From Clavaria fumosa (lineage: Eukaryota > Basidiomycota > Agaricomycetes > Agaricales > Clavariaceae), in assembly GCA_951802425.1 (NCBI GenBank), contig OX637795.1, forward strand, positions 4,940,501-5,004,500: 64,000 nt of DNA, given 5' to 3'. Position 1 is the stretch's first letter, and every line of letters begins with the position of its first letter. The notes under the pieces were generated by a model. That model saw nothing but the letters and a program-made list of their open reading frames with translations, was not told where the DNA came from and ran no database searches. Positions 1 through 12,560 of the stretch are shown in pieces. Position numbers and translations under genes: made by a program.

Positions 1-650
1 CCCTCTTCAAAACTCATGGGGATGTCAATGTCCCCTGTAGGCAGTGCTATGTCCGCATACGAGACAGTGGTGCGGGCCCATTTTGGGTCCCACTCCAAGG
101 GGTCCCTTTCAGGTCCCTTTCCCTTTGCTGTGGTTCACAGTGCAGCAAGTTCCTCATTGGTGCTTGCCAACTTTTCTGTCAAGGAGAGAATCTTCTCCTG
201 TGCCCCTCTAAGGTCTTCTTCAACCTTGTCCAAATTATCATAAGCTTTTTCAAGCTTTTGCTGATGACCCACACAAAGGGCACTGCCCTTCTCATTATCC
301 TTGCACAAGTCTTCCAGCTTGCACTGCATCACCTCAAGCCCCAGCCCAAGTTTGTGCTTAGCACTTTCCTGCACTTCCTTAAGTGTTTGCTGAAACACTT
401 CATCCAAGTGCAACAGCAACTCGAAGATGTGACAATGGAACCTGATGCACTGAGGGCACCAGGATCTGTGAGTTATCGCATGAATTATGTGGTCTTGGAC
501 CCAGGGGAGGGCCTCCTCCCCTTGTGACAATAACGGCTGGGACAACCCAGCCATTCTGATGATGCTTGTCAGCAATGAGTTTCCTGGTGCAAGGCCAGGG
601 ACAGCAGCAGCAGGGATAGCATGAGGAGATGGGGTCTCCCCATTGGATCA
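1..650 (-). pseudogene. Gypsy A copy A1: 3' accessory coiled-coil ORF (partial)
   Basis: This is the 5' part of a third reading frame that follows pol in family A; it runs off the window start. The readable frame (about 575 to 135) has a Cys pair (CPQC) followed by a long charged heptad-rich region rich in Lys, Glu and Leu, predicted coiled coil. A TGA at 135-137 interrupts it, but the same frame continues beyond the stop with the sequence seen in copies A2 and A3. It lies about 160 bp downstream of the chromodomain on the same strand, as in the other copies. No database family is recognised. The function is unknown; the position is that of env in retroviruses, but nothing env-like is evident. 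Confidence 0.6.
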
Positions 651-809
651 TCCATGGTTATGGTTGATGGAGAAATAAGAAAAAGAGGGTGGACCCTCTT
701 AAGGTTTTGTACCTGAGCCACCATGTGACTCAATCACTGTGGCTAATGACCCTGCGGTCTGGCTCAATCATGTTTACCACTCTGCATGGGTGCTCTGTCT
801 GCACTCTGC

Positions 810-1490
810 TCAAGGGTGCCGAGGCAGTGCCCTCCATGATTCCACCCCTTGCAATTCAAGGTAGTCTAGAGCTGCTAGCTCTTTGACTCCCATATACAGC
901 TCCCAAGTTGTATCCCCAAGGTTCCATTGGACCTCACATTCTAGGTGGCATCCTTCCCACCTATGGCCAATAATGGCATTGACCAGCCATTCCTCCTTTG
1001 GATCCATTCCAAAGTCATAAAAGACTTTCACTTCACAGTGCAGAAACAACATGTTGTTGTTTGGCTCATGTCGCTGTAGCCAGCTGACATGGAATGTCAG
1101 GTGGATTCTCCTTGACTTTAGTGAGTCGGGGAGCTCCAGCTCATATGTGGATGATTCTGGTCTACATGACCATATTGGGTAAGGCCCAATAAACTAATTC
1201 TCCCTCTATAAATGGGTGCTCTTCCTGTCTATGCTGATTAGCATAAAACATCTGGTGGATGCAACTTTCTATGATCATGTCATGTGCCATTGAAAGGTTG
1301 AGTGCAGCCTTCTCTGTGAACATCCTTACTCCTCTGGGCACAGCCTGGAGGTTGTCCAGCAACTCTGCCATCATCTGGGGCATATACCCATAGGTTGATT
1401 CAAATAGGGTGAACCCCATAGACATGCTTATTGTTAATGGCAAACTTGACCATTGGGATTCGCTCCGCCCAATCTGTCTGGTCTGGCTGG
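810..1490 (-). pseudogene. Gypsy A copy A1: integrase C-terminal part and chromodomain
   Basis: Two minus-strand blocks read as the end of a Ty3/gypsy Pol. Block 1443-1162 is the integrase region after the catalytic core. Block 1052-810 is a chromodomain-like segment with the hallmark pattern EEWLVNAIIGHRW, a central VQWNLGDTTWE strand and a C-terminal helix. Chromodomains at the Pol end direct chromovirus integration to heterochromatin (established for the family). Compared with copy A3, 62 bp are missing between the two blocks (around 1193), the same deletion as in A2. At about 1490 the reading stops at an inversion breakpoint. Non-functional remnant. Confidence 0.8.
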
Positions 1491-1533
1491 ACCACAGATC
1501 AGATTGACTGCTCCATCACTCCATCTGTCTGCA

Positions 1534-2658
1534 GCAGTGTTTATGTCTAAAAGATTTAGCCTGGCCCAGTTTAGTTATAAAACTTGGGACTGGGAGGCCT
1601 TAGCAATTGTTGGATCACTGCAGAAATGGGAGGATAAACTCCTTGGCAGACAGATCAATGTGGTCATGGACCATGAAGCACTGGGGTTCTTCAAGAACCA
1701 AATGCACTTGTCTGGCTGGCAGGCCAGGTGGATGGAATATATGGAGAGGTTTGACTACTCCATTACTTACATTAAAGGCAAGCACAACAAAGTTGTGGAT
1801 TGCCTTTCATGTTACCATATGAGTGATGCGACAGATGAGATTCATCCAGATCATGAGTATGTGAAGGCAGATATTCACCTTGACCCTGAAGGGGACAAGC
1901 TGCCCCACAGATGCCTGGAGGAGGTGCACGCACTACAAGTACACGCACCTGCTGCGGAGCAGGAGACTGAGCAGGAGCAGCTGCTGCCTGAGCCCCAAGC
2001 AGACAGGGATGTATGGGACAAGACACTTGTGCCGTTAAGGCCCTGTGTGGAAGGGGGGAATGACAGGGTGCTGCAAAGCATCTGTGATGGCTACAAACAG
2101 GATCACCTGTTTAAAATAATACAGGAAAAACCAGGGAATTAAACCAGTTTCAAGATCAGGGATGACCTGATCTTTGTGGAGAACAGAAAGGGAGATGAGG
2201 TGCTCTGTGTGCCTCATACCCTTCATGAAGGGAAAAGCATCCCTGGAATAGTGATCCAGGAGGCCCATGCAGTCCTAGGACACACAGGGTTGCAGATAAC
2301 GATGGACTATGTCCACTGCTATTATTGGTGGCCATCAGTGTCTAAGGACATTGAGAAGTTTTGCTCATCATGTGACATGTGCCAAACAAGCAAGACTTCC
2401 CCTCAGAAGCTGCAAGGGCTTCTACATACCCTCCCAATTCCCAGGCGGCCCTGGGAATCAATAGGAATGGACTTTGTAGGTCCATTTCCTATGTCAAAAG
2501 AGGTGGACTACCTCTGGGTGGTGATTTGCCACCTCACCTCACTGGTACACCTAGTACCAGTCACCATGTTGGTAATGGCAGCAGAGCTAGCGTGGCTCTT
2601 TCTAACACATGTAGTGAGACTACATGGGTTGCCAGGATCGATTGTGTCCAACCATGAT
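1534..2658 (+). pseudogene. Gypsy A copy A1: inverted RNase H and integrase block
   Basis: This plus-strand block is inverted with respect to the rest of A1. It begins in RNase H (FMSKRFS, then NVVMDHEALGFF and the region before the integrase) and continues into the integrase zinc domain (H-H and CSSCDMC) and the first part of the catalytic core (GMDFVGPFP). A TAA near 2140 replaces a Tyr codon seen in A3. The second catalytic Asp lies in a motif read here as SNHD where family members normally have SDRD. Beyond 2658 it abuts minus-strand linker sequence, and the piece of integrase between the two breakpoints and the RT are missing. Confidence 0.8.
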
Positions 2659-3880
2659 GTAGGCTGTGAGGCATTGTCTTGCCTCCTTTGTTACTACCAG
2701 ATGCGATCCTGTCTGTTCTTTCCAGACATGCGCCCAGAACAGCCTGTCATCCACATGTCCAATGCACACTTCTGTCATGTAGAGGACATTGTCTTCCTCC
2801 ACTTCACAGATTCCAGCAATGTTAAGATCTGATTCTTTGCTTCAAAGCAGGAGTGGGAGGGGTAGTGTAGAGGAGACCAAAAAGGAGGGTGGCAAAGGCA
2901 AAGCCGGAGCGGAGCGGAGTCCGTTCGGAGTCCGGATCAGAGTTGCATGAAGACTTCTCCTCTACACCAAGGGAAAGAACTAGAAGGAGGTCAAAGGTGT
3001 TGGGACTATGGCCTCAACTTATGGGTTGTGCCACCGCGTGTATACGTGTCCCAATTTAACCTTGCTGGTACTTTGCTTTCCAGGACAAGGAAGGACGAAG
3101 TCCGAAGGGAAATCGCCCGGAGTCCGTCGGAGTCCGCCGGAGTTTTGCGGAACTCGTCGGGACTGTCGAGAACAGTGAGGACGAAGTCCCTTAACGCACA
3201 GACCAAGTGACAAGGACCAGAAATAACGTTAATATTCGAACTGAGGATCATGGAGATACATGGGGGCTTATATGCTACTAGGGTAGGGCATAGGGCAGAC
3301 TGTGAAACATGAATATATCAAATATGCATAGTAATTTCACCTGAGGAGTGGGAAGGCATAGATGATACATGTAAGGCAAAGAATAAGTTCCCATGGGTAG
3401 TGGGCATTGTCCCAATGGTTACCAACCATGGAATAGCGCCAGGGAACATGCTAGAAACAAAGTCCATATGGTCCGAAAGACCGATATCGAAGTCCGACAA
3501 AGGTCCGGACTGGAGCTTCGGAGTTGGAGCCGGAGCGGAGATGGAGCGGAGCGGAGTCCGGGCGGAACTGTGTCGGAGATGCCGGAGATGCTTCGGAGGT
3601 GCTTCGGAGGTGTTTCGGAGGTGTTTCGGAGGTGATTAGGTGACTGGATAGGACCGTGACAAGCAACCTGGTTGCTTTCCATCTCTTCCTTGAGCTTGTC
3701 AGAATCGTACTGGTCCCCACAACCAGCATAGTCATCTTCCACAACTTCCTCCAGTAGGTTTTCGTCCTCTGGCTCCTTGCTTTCAACCACAGGTATCTCC
3801 TGCGGTTTATTGGGCTCTGCCTTGCCTGGATCCTCCTGTAAGGCATAGTTCCTTACATTTCCCCCAAAAGCCTCTGGCTT
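2659..3880 (-). pseudogene. Gypsy A copy A1: gag-pol linker, split by a solo LTR
   Basis: Minus-strand sequence on both sides of the solo LTR at 2820-3661 joins to the acidic linker that follows gag in this family (residues rich in Asp and Glu, then a segment matching VCIGHVDDR). The same stretch occurs uninterrupted at 62700-63070. No DSG aspartic-protease motif is seen; the linker is cut short before it. Together the two pieces total about 380 bp. Confidence 0.6.
2820..3661 (-). repeat. Solo LTR-C in copy A1
   Basis: An 842-bp sequence bounded by TGTTAAGATC and ACCGTGACA (TGTCACGG to TTAACA on the minus strand) is flanked by the perfect 5-bp duplication AGCAA (2815-2819 and 3662-3666). A second copy lies at 33670-34514. 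It has no coding capacity; the CpG-rich section with 10-12 bp TTCGGAGGTG-like tandem units lies at about 3570-3635. A solo LTR results from LTR-LTR recombination of a full element. Confidence 0.9.
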
Positions 3881-4790
3881 TCACTGTGACTGCAGACATG
3901 CACTCATGTAATGCCCTGCTTTCCTGCATGTATAATATATTAAAGGAGCTTTCCGCTCCTCTCCAATTTGTGGCCCAGCCTTGGGCAGTTCTAGCTGGGG
4001 TTTACTCCCTCCGGCTGGGGTGCATTCATCCTGCACACAGTCAATCCACAGGGGAACAGGTTCCCCTGGCCTGTGGTCTGTGTGTGGCTGATATGGCCAC
4101 AGTCTCACAAACTGCTGCCCCACAGGTATTCCACCTGTGGGCAGGTTTCCTTTGGTACCCACTGGGTTCCCTGATGAAGGCACTGCCCTCTGCTGCCGGA
4201 GGTAGTGGAGGGTCACTTCCACTTGGCGACTAGTGTTGATAATATCCTCGATGCTAATTGCATGAGTTTTGAATATGGCCTCCACCATCTCGTTACGCAG
4301 TCCATTAAGGAACTGCCTCTTCATCATACCAGCATCAGGTGGGGTGAGCATTTGCTCAGCTGCCTGGGCCAGTTTGTTCCAGAATCCCAAGGCACCCTTC
4401 ACCTTTGTGAACTTTACCTGGTAGAAGGCATCCACAGCCTTTTGGGCCATTACCTCAGTCAGGAACCACTTAAACATAGCAGTTATCAATTCCTTGAAGG
4501 TGGACCTTTGAGGAGCACAGGACAGTCCTGTTACTTCTTGGGTATACCAAGTAGCAGCTATTCTGCTCAGTTGTGAACCTGCTAACATGACACATTGGTT
4601 CTCCAACTGCAGTCAGACTACTCTATAAAAGTAGAAGTAGTTAAAGAGGCCATTGAGCCACCTTTCCCAGACAACAAGATCATCTTGTCTGTCATAGAGC
4701 TCAGGGGGCTCAATCTTGATCCCCTTAATCTCAGCTATTGCCTTGGCAATAGCAAGGTTTTATCTCATATCATCACAAGATAGCGATGTA
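3881..4790 (-). pseudogene. Gypsy A copy A1: gag
   Basis: The minus frame 4606-3881 encodes a retrotransposon Gag: a capsid-like helical region (FKELITAMFKWFLTEVMAQK, QFLNGLRNEM), a proline-rich linker and a C-terminal zinc-knuckle region. The knuckle is decayed: it reads YYTCRKAGHYMSAC, with the first Cys changed to Tyr, whereas A3 keeps C-x2-C-x4-H-x4-C. The N-terminal 60 codons (4606-4790) are in another frame. Gag assembles the virus-like particle. This copy is nearly identical to 38067-38922, being part of a segmental duplication. Confidence 0.85.
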
Positions 4791-4794
4791 ACAC

Positions 4795-5215
4795 ATCACT
4801 TTGGTAGTTGGTAGAACTTGGGGATACTTCCTGATTAATCTCCCACTCCTTCTGGGGTGGTTCCATCCATCTGAATGGGCCCATTCAACTTGTTGGCTCT
4901 CAATGGTTACTAGAAGCCAGGGGCAGCATCATGCAAGCAGATCCTATGCTTTGTATCCCAAAAATGAGCCAGAATCTGCTTCTGTGGACAGTTGTAGACT
5001 GTCAGAAACAGAATGCAAACACCTTATGGGATATCACCCTGTTGCCTGACCAGGACCAGATCAGACAAGACATGGCTAGAGCCATGTACATATCTGTCAG
5101 ATGTGTACAAGCAAGTGCATGTGGAACCTGAAGAAGTTTGAAAGATGGCATTTGCAACTGCCTTAGGCACCATGTTCTCACATGTGATGCAGATAGGAAT
5201 TGCAATGCCCCTGGG
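4795..5215 (+). pseudogene. Gypsy A: inverted reverse-transcriptase scrap
   Basis: Plus-strand fragments match the RT palm of family A: residues ADPMLCIPKMSQNLLLWTVV, then DCQKQNANT and PDQDQIRQDMARA, after which the frame breaks. It is opposite in orientation to the adjoining gag and lacks the catalytic YLDD region. A near-identical scrap lies at 39290-39580. Confidence 0.65.
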
Positions 5216-6237
5216 TAATGACACAGTGGTCAATGAATATAAGAATTCTGATGCTGGGGAACAAACTGATGGTGGTGCTATAAGAGTGGAGACATTCATA
5301 GCTGTCAAGAGGATAGATAACATATTTGGTTGGTGTCAAGGAACAATCTGACAGTGGTGACAGCAGTGAAGGTATCCCTCATTGATGGGGCCATGACATA
5401 TCTACACTGGTCTCTTGGTTTGCTGCTTGTGACTTGGCAATCTTGATGCACATATTGTCATTGGCATAGGCCCTGCATGGCTCAGTTGCATGCATGCCTG
5501 AGGCATGCAGGTCTGTATTGTTGATAAGTGGTGTGTGCACCTCTCCTTTGCTCATCTCATAATATGTGATGTCCTGCTTGTATAATAATTCTGTCTCTTC
5601 TCAACTCAGTGTGTGTGTACTGTTGCATTCATTAATCCCATAAGGTTTGCAGCTTGGGATCAGGATGGAAGGTGGGAAAACAGGTACTTGTTTCTTTCTG
5701 TGCATTGATGTCATAGAACTACTGGCAGTGTTAGTTCAGTTTATATCATTGACCAAGGAAACTCAATCCTCAATCAACAACATGCCCATATTGTTGACCA
5801 ATGATAAGTGCAAATAGTCAGCCAATGGCATGCACATATTGTCAGTCAACAAAGCAGTGGAAGCAGGGCAAGCAGGTGAGTGGGGCAGGCAGTGCAATTA
5901 GGTTGAGTGAGATGGGTAGTGCAAGCAGGGTGAGCAGGTAAGTGGCAGTCATGGTTAGCAGTGGGCAGTGCAAGTGGGATGGGCAGGGTGTATGGCACAA
6001 GTGGGTTGAGCAGGGTAGGCAGTGCAAGTAAGGAGGGTGGGGTGGATGGTGCAAGCATTGAGAGTGGCATGGGATGGCACAAGCAGGGTGACTAGTGCAG
6101 TACAAGCAAGGTGAGCATGATAGACAGGGACTTACATTGAGTTGAGTGACTTGCTGACTGTAGACTCTGAAGGTCTGAGATGACTGGGGACAGGGATAGG
6201 GAATTTTGTTTCCACATTTCATCAGTCTTTCTTGTCT
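5216..6237. other. No gene; TG/CA-rich intergenic and G-rich repeat tract
   Basis: No supported coding frame is seen. 5216-5840 is unrecognised. 5840-6130 is a G-rich tract of loosely repeated GCAAGYRGGGTGAGCAGG-like units on the plus strand, the same kind of sequence as inside the adjacent palindrome. The tract is almost free of CpG. Confidence 0.5.
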
Positions 6238-7943
6238 ATGTGGCTAACATTATTATGCCTTCCTGTCTCCAATACCCATGGTGGGCCTTCTTCTTCCATT
6301 CTATCTAGCATCCATTCAAGCTCTCCTCTATCTGAGGTGCTCCCTGCTGCCCCTCTGGCACTATTAGATAGTCACCCATATACCAGCATACCATTGCCCT
6401 TATATTATTGTCTGTTCTCCTGTCTCTGCCCAAGTGACTTGATTCAGCAATTGTGTCTCCCCCATATGTTGATAGCTGTGGGCCACACACTATGAAACAC
6501 ATGCATTCAAGCTTTGACACTGACTCAACTCACAACTGAACTGACTTTATAAGATGTGGGCATCCATGACACCTACTTTGACATACACCTCCAGTCAACT
6601 TTGTGCATCATGTGAGCATGGGAGTCCTGGATACCCACATTGAGATACACATCCAGCCAACTTACTTTGTACATTGTGAGAGGTGTGGGTGTCCTGGCCA
6701 TTTACATGGCATGGCTCACCTGTAACATGTCCAAGCCTGCATCACATTGGATCTTGGTAGGTATGTAGGACCTAGGTTTTGGCATGCTGGGAGTGAGCAG
6801 CACAGGTGGCATAAGTAGGATGGAGGGTGGACAGTCTGAGTGGGGTGAATGGGTGGCACAAGCAAGGTGAGTAAAGCAGGAAGCAAGCCAAGTGGTGTAG
6901 CACCAATGAGGTGAGTGGGCAGGCAGCACAAGCAGGGTGGATGGTGCAATTGGGGTGAGCAGCATGGGTGACACCAGTGGGACAAGTTTGGTGGACAAGT
7001 GCATGTGCCTATTATCAGTCAATGATATATCTGCTTGAGTAATGTATGTGTTTACTGTGCTCATGTTTGTCATTAAGCAATGACTGATGAGCATGAGCAG
7101 TGCCAGGATGACAAGCATGAGCACAGCAAACACATACATTACTCAAGCAGATATATCATTGACTGATAATAGGCACATGCACTTGTCCACCAAACTTGTC
7201 CCACTGGTGTCACCCATGCTGCTCACCCCAATTGCACCATCCACCCTGCTTGTGCTGCCTGCCCACTCACCTCATTGGTGCTACACCACTTGGCTTGCTT
7301 CCTGCTTTACTCACCTTGCTTGTGCCACCCATTCACCCCACTCAGACTGTCCACCCTCCATCCTACTTATGCCACCTGTGCTGCTCACTCCCAGCATGCC
7401 AAAACCTAGGTCCTACATACCTACCAAGATCCAATGTGATGCAGGCTTGGACATGTTACAGGTGAGCCATGCCATGTAAATGGCCAGGACACCCACACCT
7501 CTCACAATGTACAAAGTAAGTTGGCTGGATGTGTATCTCAATGTGGGTATCCAGGACTCCCATGCTCACATGATGCACAAAGTTGACTGGAGGTGTATGT
7601 CAAAGTAGGTGTCATGGATGCCCACATCTTATAAAGTCAGTTCAGTTGTGAGTTGAGTCAGTGTCAAAGCTTGAATGCATGTGTTTCATAGTGTGTGGCC
7701 CACAGCTATCAACATATGGGGGAGACACAATTGCTGAATCAAGTCACTTGGGCAGAGACAGGAGAACAGACAATAATATAAGGGCAATGGTATGCTGGTA
7801 TATGGGTGACTATCTAATAGTGCCAGAGGGGCAGCAGGGAGCACCTCAGATAGAGGAGAGCTTGAATGGATGCTAGATAGAATGGAAGAAGAAGGCCCAC
7901 CATGGGTATTGGAGACAGGAAGGCATAATAATGTTAGCCACCT
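6238..7943. repeat. Large palindrome P1 (836-bp arms)
   Basis: Left arm 6238-7073 and right arm 7108-7943 are reverse complements with near-perfect identity around the axis at 7090.5, separated by a 34-nt spacer. For example, the frame at 6305-6520 on minus is repeated exactly at 7661-7876 on plus. The arms are TG/CA rich and contain degenerate G-rich repeats. Satellite A starts exactly where the right arm ends. Open frames inside are mirror images of each other and not credible genes. Confidence 0.92.
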
Positions 7944-10900
7944 AGCTGTAAAACAAATGGCCAATGCAAGATTGGCCACATAATAAAAAACTGCAAAATG
8001 TGTTATAGGAACCTTGTAGACATGTTCTATAGGTAAAACAATACAACTTTTGTATGGATCATGTCTCACCCCACTTGCTACTTCAAAAGATCCCCTGGTT
8101 TTCATTTTGGCCTCTTCCTAGTGTATCATTACAAAGAATAGCATATTGTACAATACGTAGGCATGGGAGGCCTATGAAACTTTGAGGAGACATTCTCTAT
8201 AGTATATCAATGGTTTATGGCCACTTACCTGATCCCCTAAGCTTCTACTTTCAAAGATCCCCTGAAAATGCCCAAAAAACTCATTTTCCCGGGATCTTTG
8301 GACCTGGACACTAAAACACTTATGTAAAGCACCCACACCCTTTCCCTATACCCCCTCTAACCCCCCATACCATTCACTACCAAGTGGCCAATGCTCCACT
8401 TTCTGCTGACCCTTCTCTAACATCTGGCCACAGCTGGCCACTGTAGTTTCGGAACCTGGGATCTTTGGAAGCATAAGGTATACCACACTCAAAACACCTG
8501 GAACCTGGTGTCAAATAGGTGCCCTAACCCCAGGAATATTTTCAGGATTTTTGAACCGCTTATAGATTCTGGCCAATAGGCCACTTTGCCAAGACCCTAG
8601 CTGTAAAACAAATGGCCAATGCAAGATTGGCCACATAATAAAAAACTGCAAAATGTGTTATAGGAACCTTGTAGACATGTTCTATAGGTAAAACAATACA
8701 ACTTTTGTATGGATCATGTCTCACCCCACTTGCTACTTCAAAAGATCCCCTGGTTTTCATTTTGGCCTCTTCCTAGTGTATCATTACAAAGAATAGCATA
8801 TTGTACAATACGTAGGCATGGGAGGCCTATGAAACTTTGAGGAGACATTCTCTATAGTATATCAATGGTTTATGGCCACTTACCTGATCCCCTAAGCTTC
8901 TACTTTCAAAGATCCCCTGAAAATGCCCAAAAAACTCATTTTCCCGGGATCTTTGGACCTGGACACTAAAACACTTATGTAAAGCACCCACACCCTTTCC
9001 CTATACCCCCTCTAACCCCCCATACCATTCACTACCAAGTGGCCAATGCTCCACTTTCTGCTGACTCTTCTCTAACATCTGGCCACAGCTGGCCACTGTA
9101 GTTTCGGAACCTGGGATCTTTGGAAGCATAAGGTATACCACACTCAAAACACCTGGAACCTGGTGTCAAATAGGTGCCCTAACCCCAGGAATATTTTCAG
9201 GATTTTTGAACCGCTTATAGATTCTGGCCAATAGGCCACTTTGCCAAGACCCTAGCTGTAAAACAAATGGCCAATGCAAGATTGGCCACATAATAAAAAA
9301 CTGCAAAATGTGTTATAGGAACCTTGTAGACATGTTCTATAGGTAAAACAATACAACTTTTGTATGGATCATGTCTCACCCCACTTGCTACTTCAAAAGA
9401 TCCCCTGGTTTTCATTTTGGCCTCTTCCTAGTGTATCATTACAAAGAATAGCATATTGTACAATACGTAGGCATGGGAGGCCTATGAAACTTTGAGGAGA
9501 CATTCTCTATAGTATATCAATGGTTTATGGCCACTTACCTGATCCCCTAAGCTTCTACTTTCAAAGATCCCCTGAAAATGCCCAAAAAACTCATTTTCCC
9601 GGGATCTTTGGACCTGGACACTAAAACACTTATGTAAAGCACCCACACCCTTTCCCTATACCCCCTCTAACCCCCCATACCATTCACTACCAAGTGGCCA
9701 ATGCTCCACTTTCTGCTGACCCTTCTCTAACATCTGGCCACAGCTGGCCACTGTAGTTTCGGAACCTGGGATCTTTGGAAGCATAAGGTATACCACACTC
9801 AAAACACCTGGAACCTGGTGTCAAATAGGTGCCCTAACCCCAGGAATATTTTCAGGATTTTTGAACCGCTTATAGATTCTGGCCAATAGGCCACTTTGCC
9901 AAGACCCTAGCTGTAAAACAAATGGCCAATGCAAGATTGGCCACATAATAAAAAACTGCAAAATGTGTTATAGGAACCTTGTAGACATGTTCTATAGGTA
10001 AAACAATACAACTTTTGTATGGATCATGTCTCACCCCACTTGCTACTTCAAAAGATCCCCTGGTTTTCATTTTGGCCTCTTCCTAGTGTATCATTACAAA
10101 GAATAGCATATTGTACAATACGTAGGCATGGGAGGCCTATGAAACTTTGAGGAGACATTCTCTATAGTATATCAATGGTTTATGGCCACTTACCTGATCC
10201 CCTAAGCTTCTACTTTCAAAGATCCCCTGAAAATGCCCAAAAAACTCATTTTCCCGGGATCTTTGGACCTAGCTGTAAAACAAATGGCCAATGCAAGTTT
10301 GGCCACATAATAAAAAACTGCAAAATGTGTTATAGGAACCTTGTAGACATGTTCTATAGGTAAAACAATACAACTTTTGTATGGATCATGTCTCACCCCA
10401 CTTGCTACTTCAAAAGATCCCCTGGTTTTCATTTTGGCCTCTTCCTAGTGTATCATTACAAAGAATAGCATATTGTACAATACGTAGGCATGGGAGGCCT
10501 ATGAAACTTTGAGGAGACATTCTCTATAGTATATCAATGGTTTATGGCCACTTACCTGATCCCCTAAGCTTCTACTTTCAAAGATCCCCTGAAAATGCCC
10601 AAAAAACTCATTTTCCCGGGATCTTTGGACCTAGCTGTAAAACAAATGGCCAATGCAAGTTTGGCCACATAATAAAAAACTGCAAAATGTGTTATAGGAA
10701 CCTTGTAGACATGTTCTATAGGTAAAACAATACAACTTTTGTATGGATCATGTCTCACCCCACTTGCTACTTCAAAAGATCCCCTGGTTTTCATTTTGGC
10801 CTCTTCCTAGTGTATCATTACAAAGAATAGCATATTGTACAATACGTAGGCATGGGAGGCCTATGAAAATTTGAGGAGACATTCTCTATAGTATATCAAT

Positions 10901-11757
10901 GGTTTATGGCCACTTACCTGATCCCCTAAGCTTCTACTTTCAAAGATCCCCTGAAAATGCCCAAAAAACTCATTTTCCCGGGATCTTTGGACCTGGACAC
11001 TAAAACACTTATGTAAAGCACCCACACCCTTTCCCTATACCCCCTCTAACCCCCCATACCATTCACTACCAAGTGGCCAATGCTCCACTTTCTGCTGACC
11101 CTTCTCTAACATCTGGCCACAGCTGGCCACTGTAGTTTCGGAACCTGGGATCTTTGGAAGCATAAGGTATACCACACTCAAAACACCTGGAACCTGGTGT
11201 CAAATAGGTGCCCTAACCCCAGGAATATTTTCAGGATTTTTGAACCGCTTATAGATTCTGGCCAATAGGCCACTTTGCCAAGACCCTAGCTGTAAAACAA
11301 ATGGCCAATGCAAGATTGGCCACATAATAAAAAACTGCAAAATGTGTTATAGGAACCTTGTAGACATGTTCTATAGGTAAAACAATACAACTTTTGTATG
11401 GATCATGTCTCACCCCACTTGCTACTTCAAAAGATCCCCTGGTTTTCATTTTGGCCTCTTCCTAGTGTATCATTACAAAGAATAGCATATTGTACAATAC
11501 GTAGGCATGGGAGGCCTATGAAACTTTGAGGAGACATTCTCTATAGTATATCAATGGTTTATGGCCACTTACCTGATCCCCTAAGCTTCTACTTTCAAAG
11601 ATCCCCTGAAAATGCCCAAAAAACTCATTTTCCCGGGATCTTTGGACCTGGACACTAAAACACTTATGTAAAGCACCCACACCCTTTCCCTATACCCCCT
11701 CTAACCCCCCATACCATTCACTACCAAGTGGCCAATGCTCCACTTTCTGCTGACCCT
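7942..11757. repeat. Satellite A tandem array (655-bp and 362-bp units)
   Basis: Unit starts (CTAGCTGTAAAAC) lie at 7942, 8597, 9252, 9907, 10269, 10631 and 11286, giving 655, 655, 655, 362, 362, 655 and a partial 472 bp. The 362-bp units lack one internal 293-bp block (between GGACCT and CTAGCTG). Units are almost identical; a T for C at about 9067 and an A for C at about 10868 are visible variants. Each unit holds the hairpin TGGCCAAT-GCAAG-ATTGGCCA. The short open frames of 62-76 codons recur once per unit and are not regarded as genes. Confidence 0.95.
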
Positions 11758-12293
11758 TACCCACAACACTTGGCCAATGCAGCATTGGCCAACTTCTGTT
11801 AAATAATTTCCAATAATCACCAAAATATTCATATGCCTAGTTCCCATTTTTGGCATCATCTTTTGTATGGAAACCACATCCAACTTTCCATCTGTTCCAA
11901 AGATCCCCATTATTCTTGATAATAAATGAGCATGGCACATTAGCATGGCACATTGGCTATATCTCAGCAAACACTTCATATATTTTCATCAGACTTTGTG
12001 AGTAGATGCATACCTATGAGCAGTATCTTCAGTAATATTTCTATGAATTTACATGATTTAATGTAAAGGGTAGAGTGGGTGTGCAGATGAAGCAGAAGTG
12101 TGAGCCAGGGTGAGAGTGAAGATGATTGTGAGAGTGACAGAGTAAATGGGGTGGGTGAGGGTGAGTAAGAGTGTTCATGAAGGTGAAGGTGAGGGGTGAA
12201 GGTGACTGAGAGTGGGGTTCAGGCTTCTTTTCTCATGACTGTGATGGTCCCTTGTCCTTAACCTGCCGAGGATGCGCTTGAGGTCCCATCGGG
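11758..12293. other. Intergenic; 23-bp palindrome and G-rich tract, no gene
   Basis: No coding region is supported. A perfect palindrome with a one-base centre (arms TTGGCCAATGC) lies at 11770-11792 and resembles the hairpin in satellite A. 12070-12220 is G-rich on plus (GGGTGGGTGAGGGTGAG type) and could form G-quadruplex. The LTR of gypsy B, if present, was not identified here. Confidence 0.4.
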
Positions 12294-12323
12294 ATGAAAC
12301 AGTGCCACCTCAGGCCCCCTCGC

Positions 12324-12560
12324 CATCCATACACACCCGACCAACAACCTTTGGGTCCCCAGACCCCTTGCCATCCATACACACCCGACCAACAACCTTC
12401 GGGTCCCCAGACCCCTCACCATCCATACACACCCAACCAACAACCTTCGGGTCCCCAGACCCCTCGCCATCCATACACACCCAACCAACAACCTTCGGGT
12501 CCCCAGACCCCTCGCCATCCATACACACCCGACCAACAACCTTCGGGTCCCCAGACCCCG
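12324..12560 (+). repeat. 48-bp minisatellite inside gypsy B gag
   Basis: Five tandem 48-bp units, each encoding 16 residues of the type HPYTPDQQPSGPQTPR. The period is a multiple of three, so copy-number change keeps the gag frame. Differences between units are CG/CA or TG changes. Confidence 0.9.

Noticed and set aside
6702..7479. Thr/His/Pro-rich 130-145 codon frames in the palindromes
   Set aside because: Mirror images from the two arms over degenerate G-rich repeats; low complexity, no domain.
8560..11449. 66- and 76-codon frames of satellite A as genes
   Set aside because: Same per-unit recurrence; the longer version simply spans the 293-bp deletion joint.
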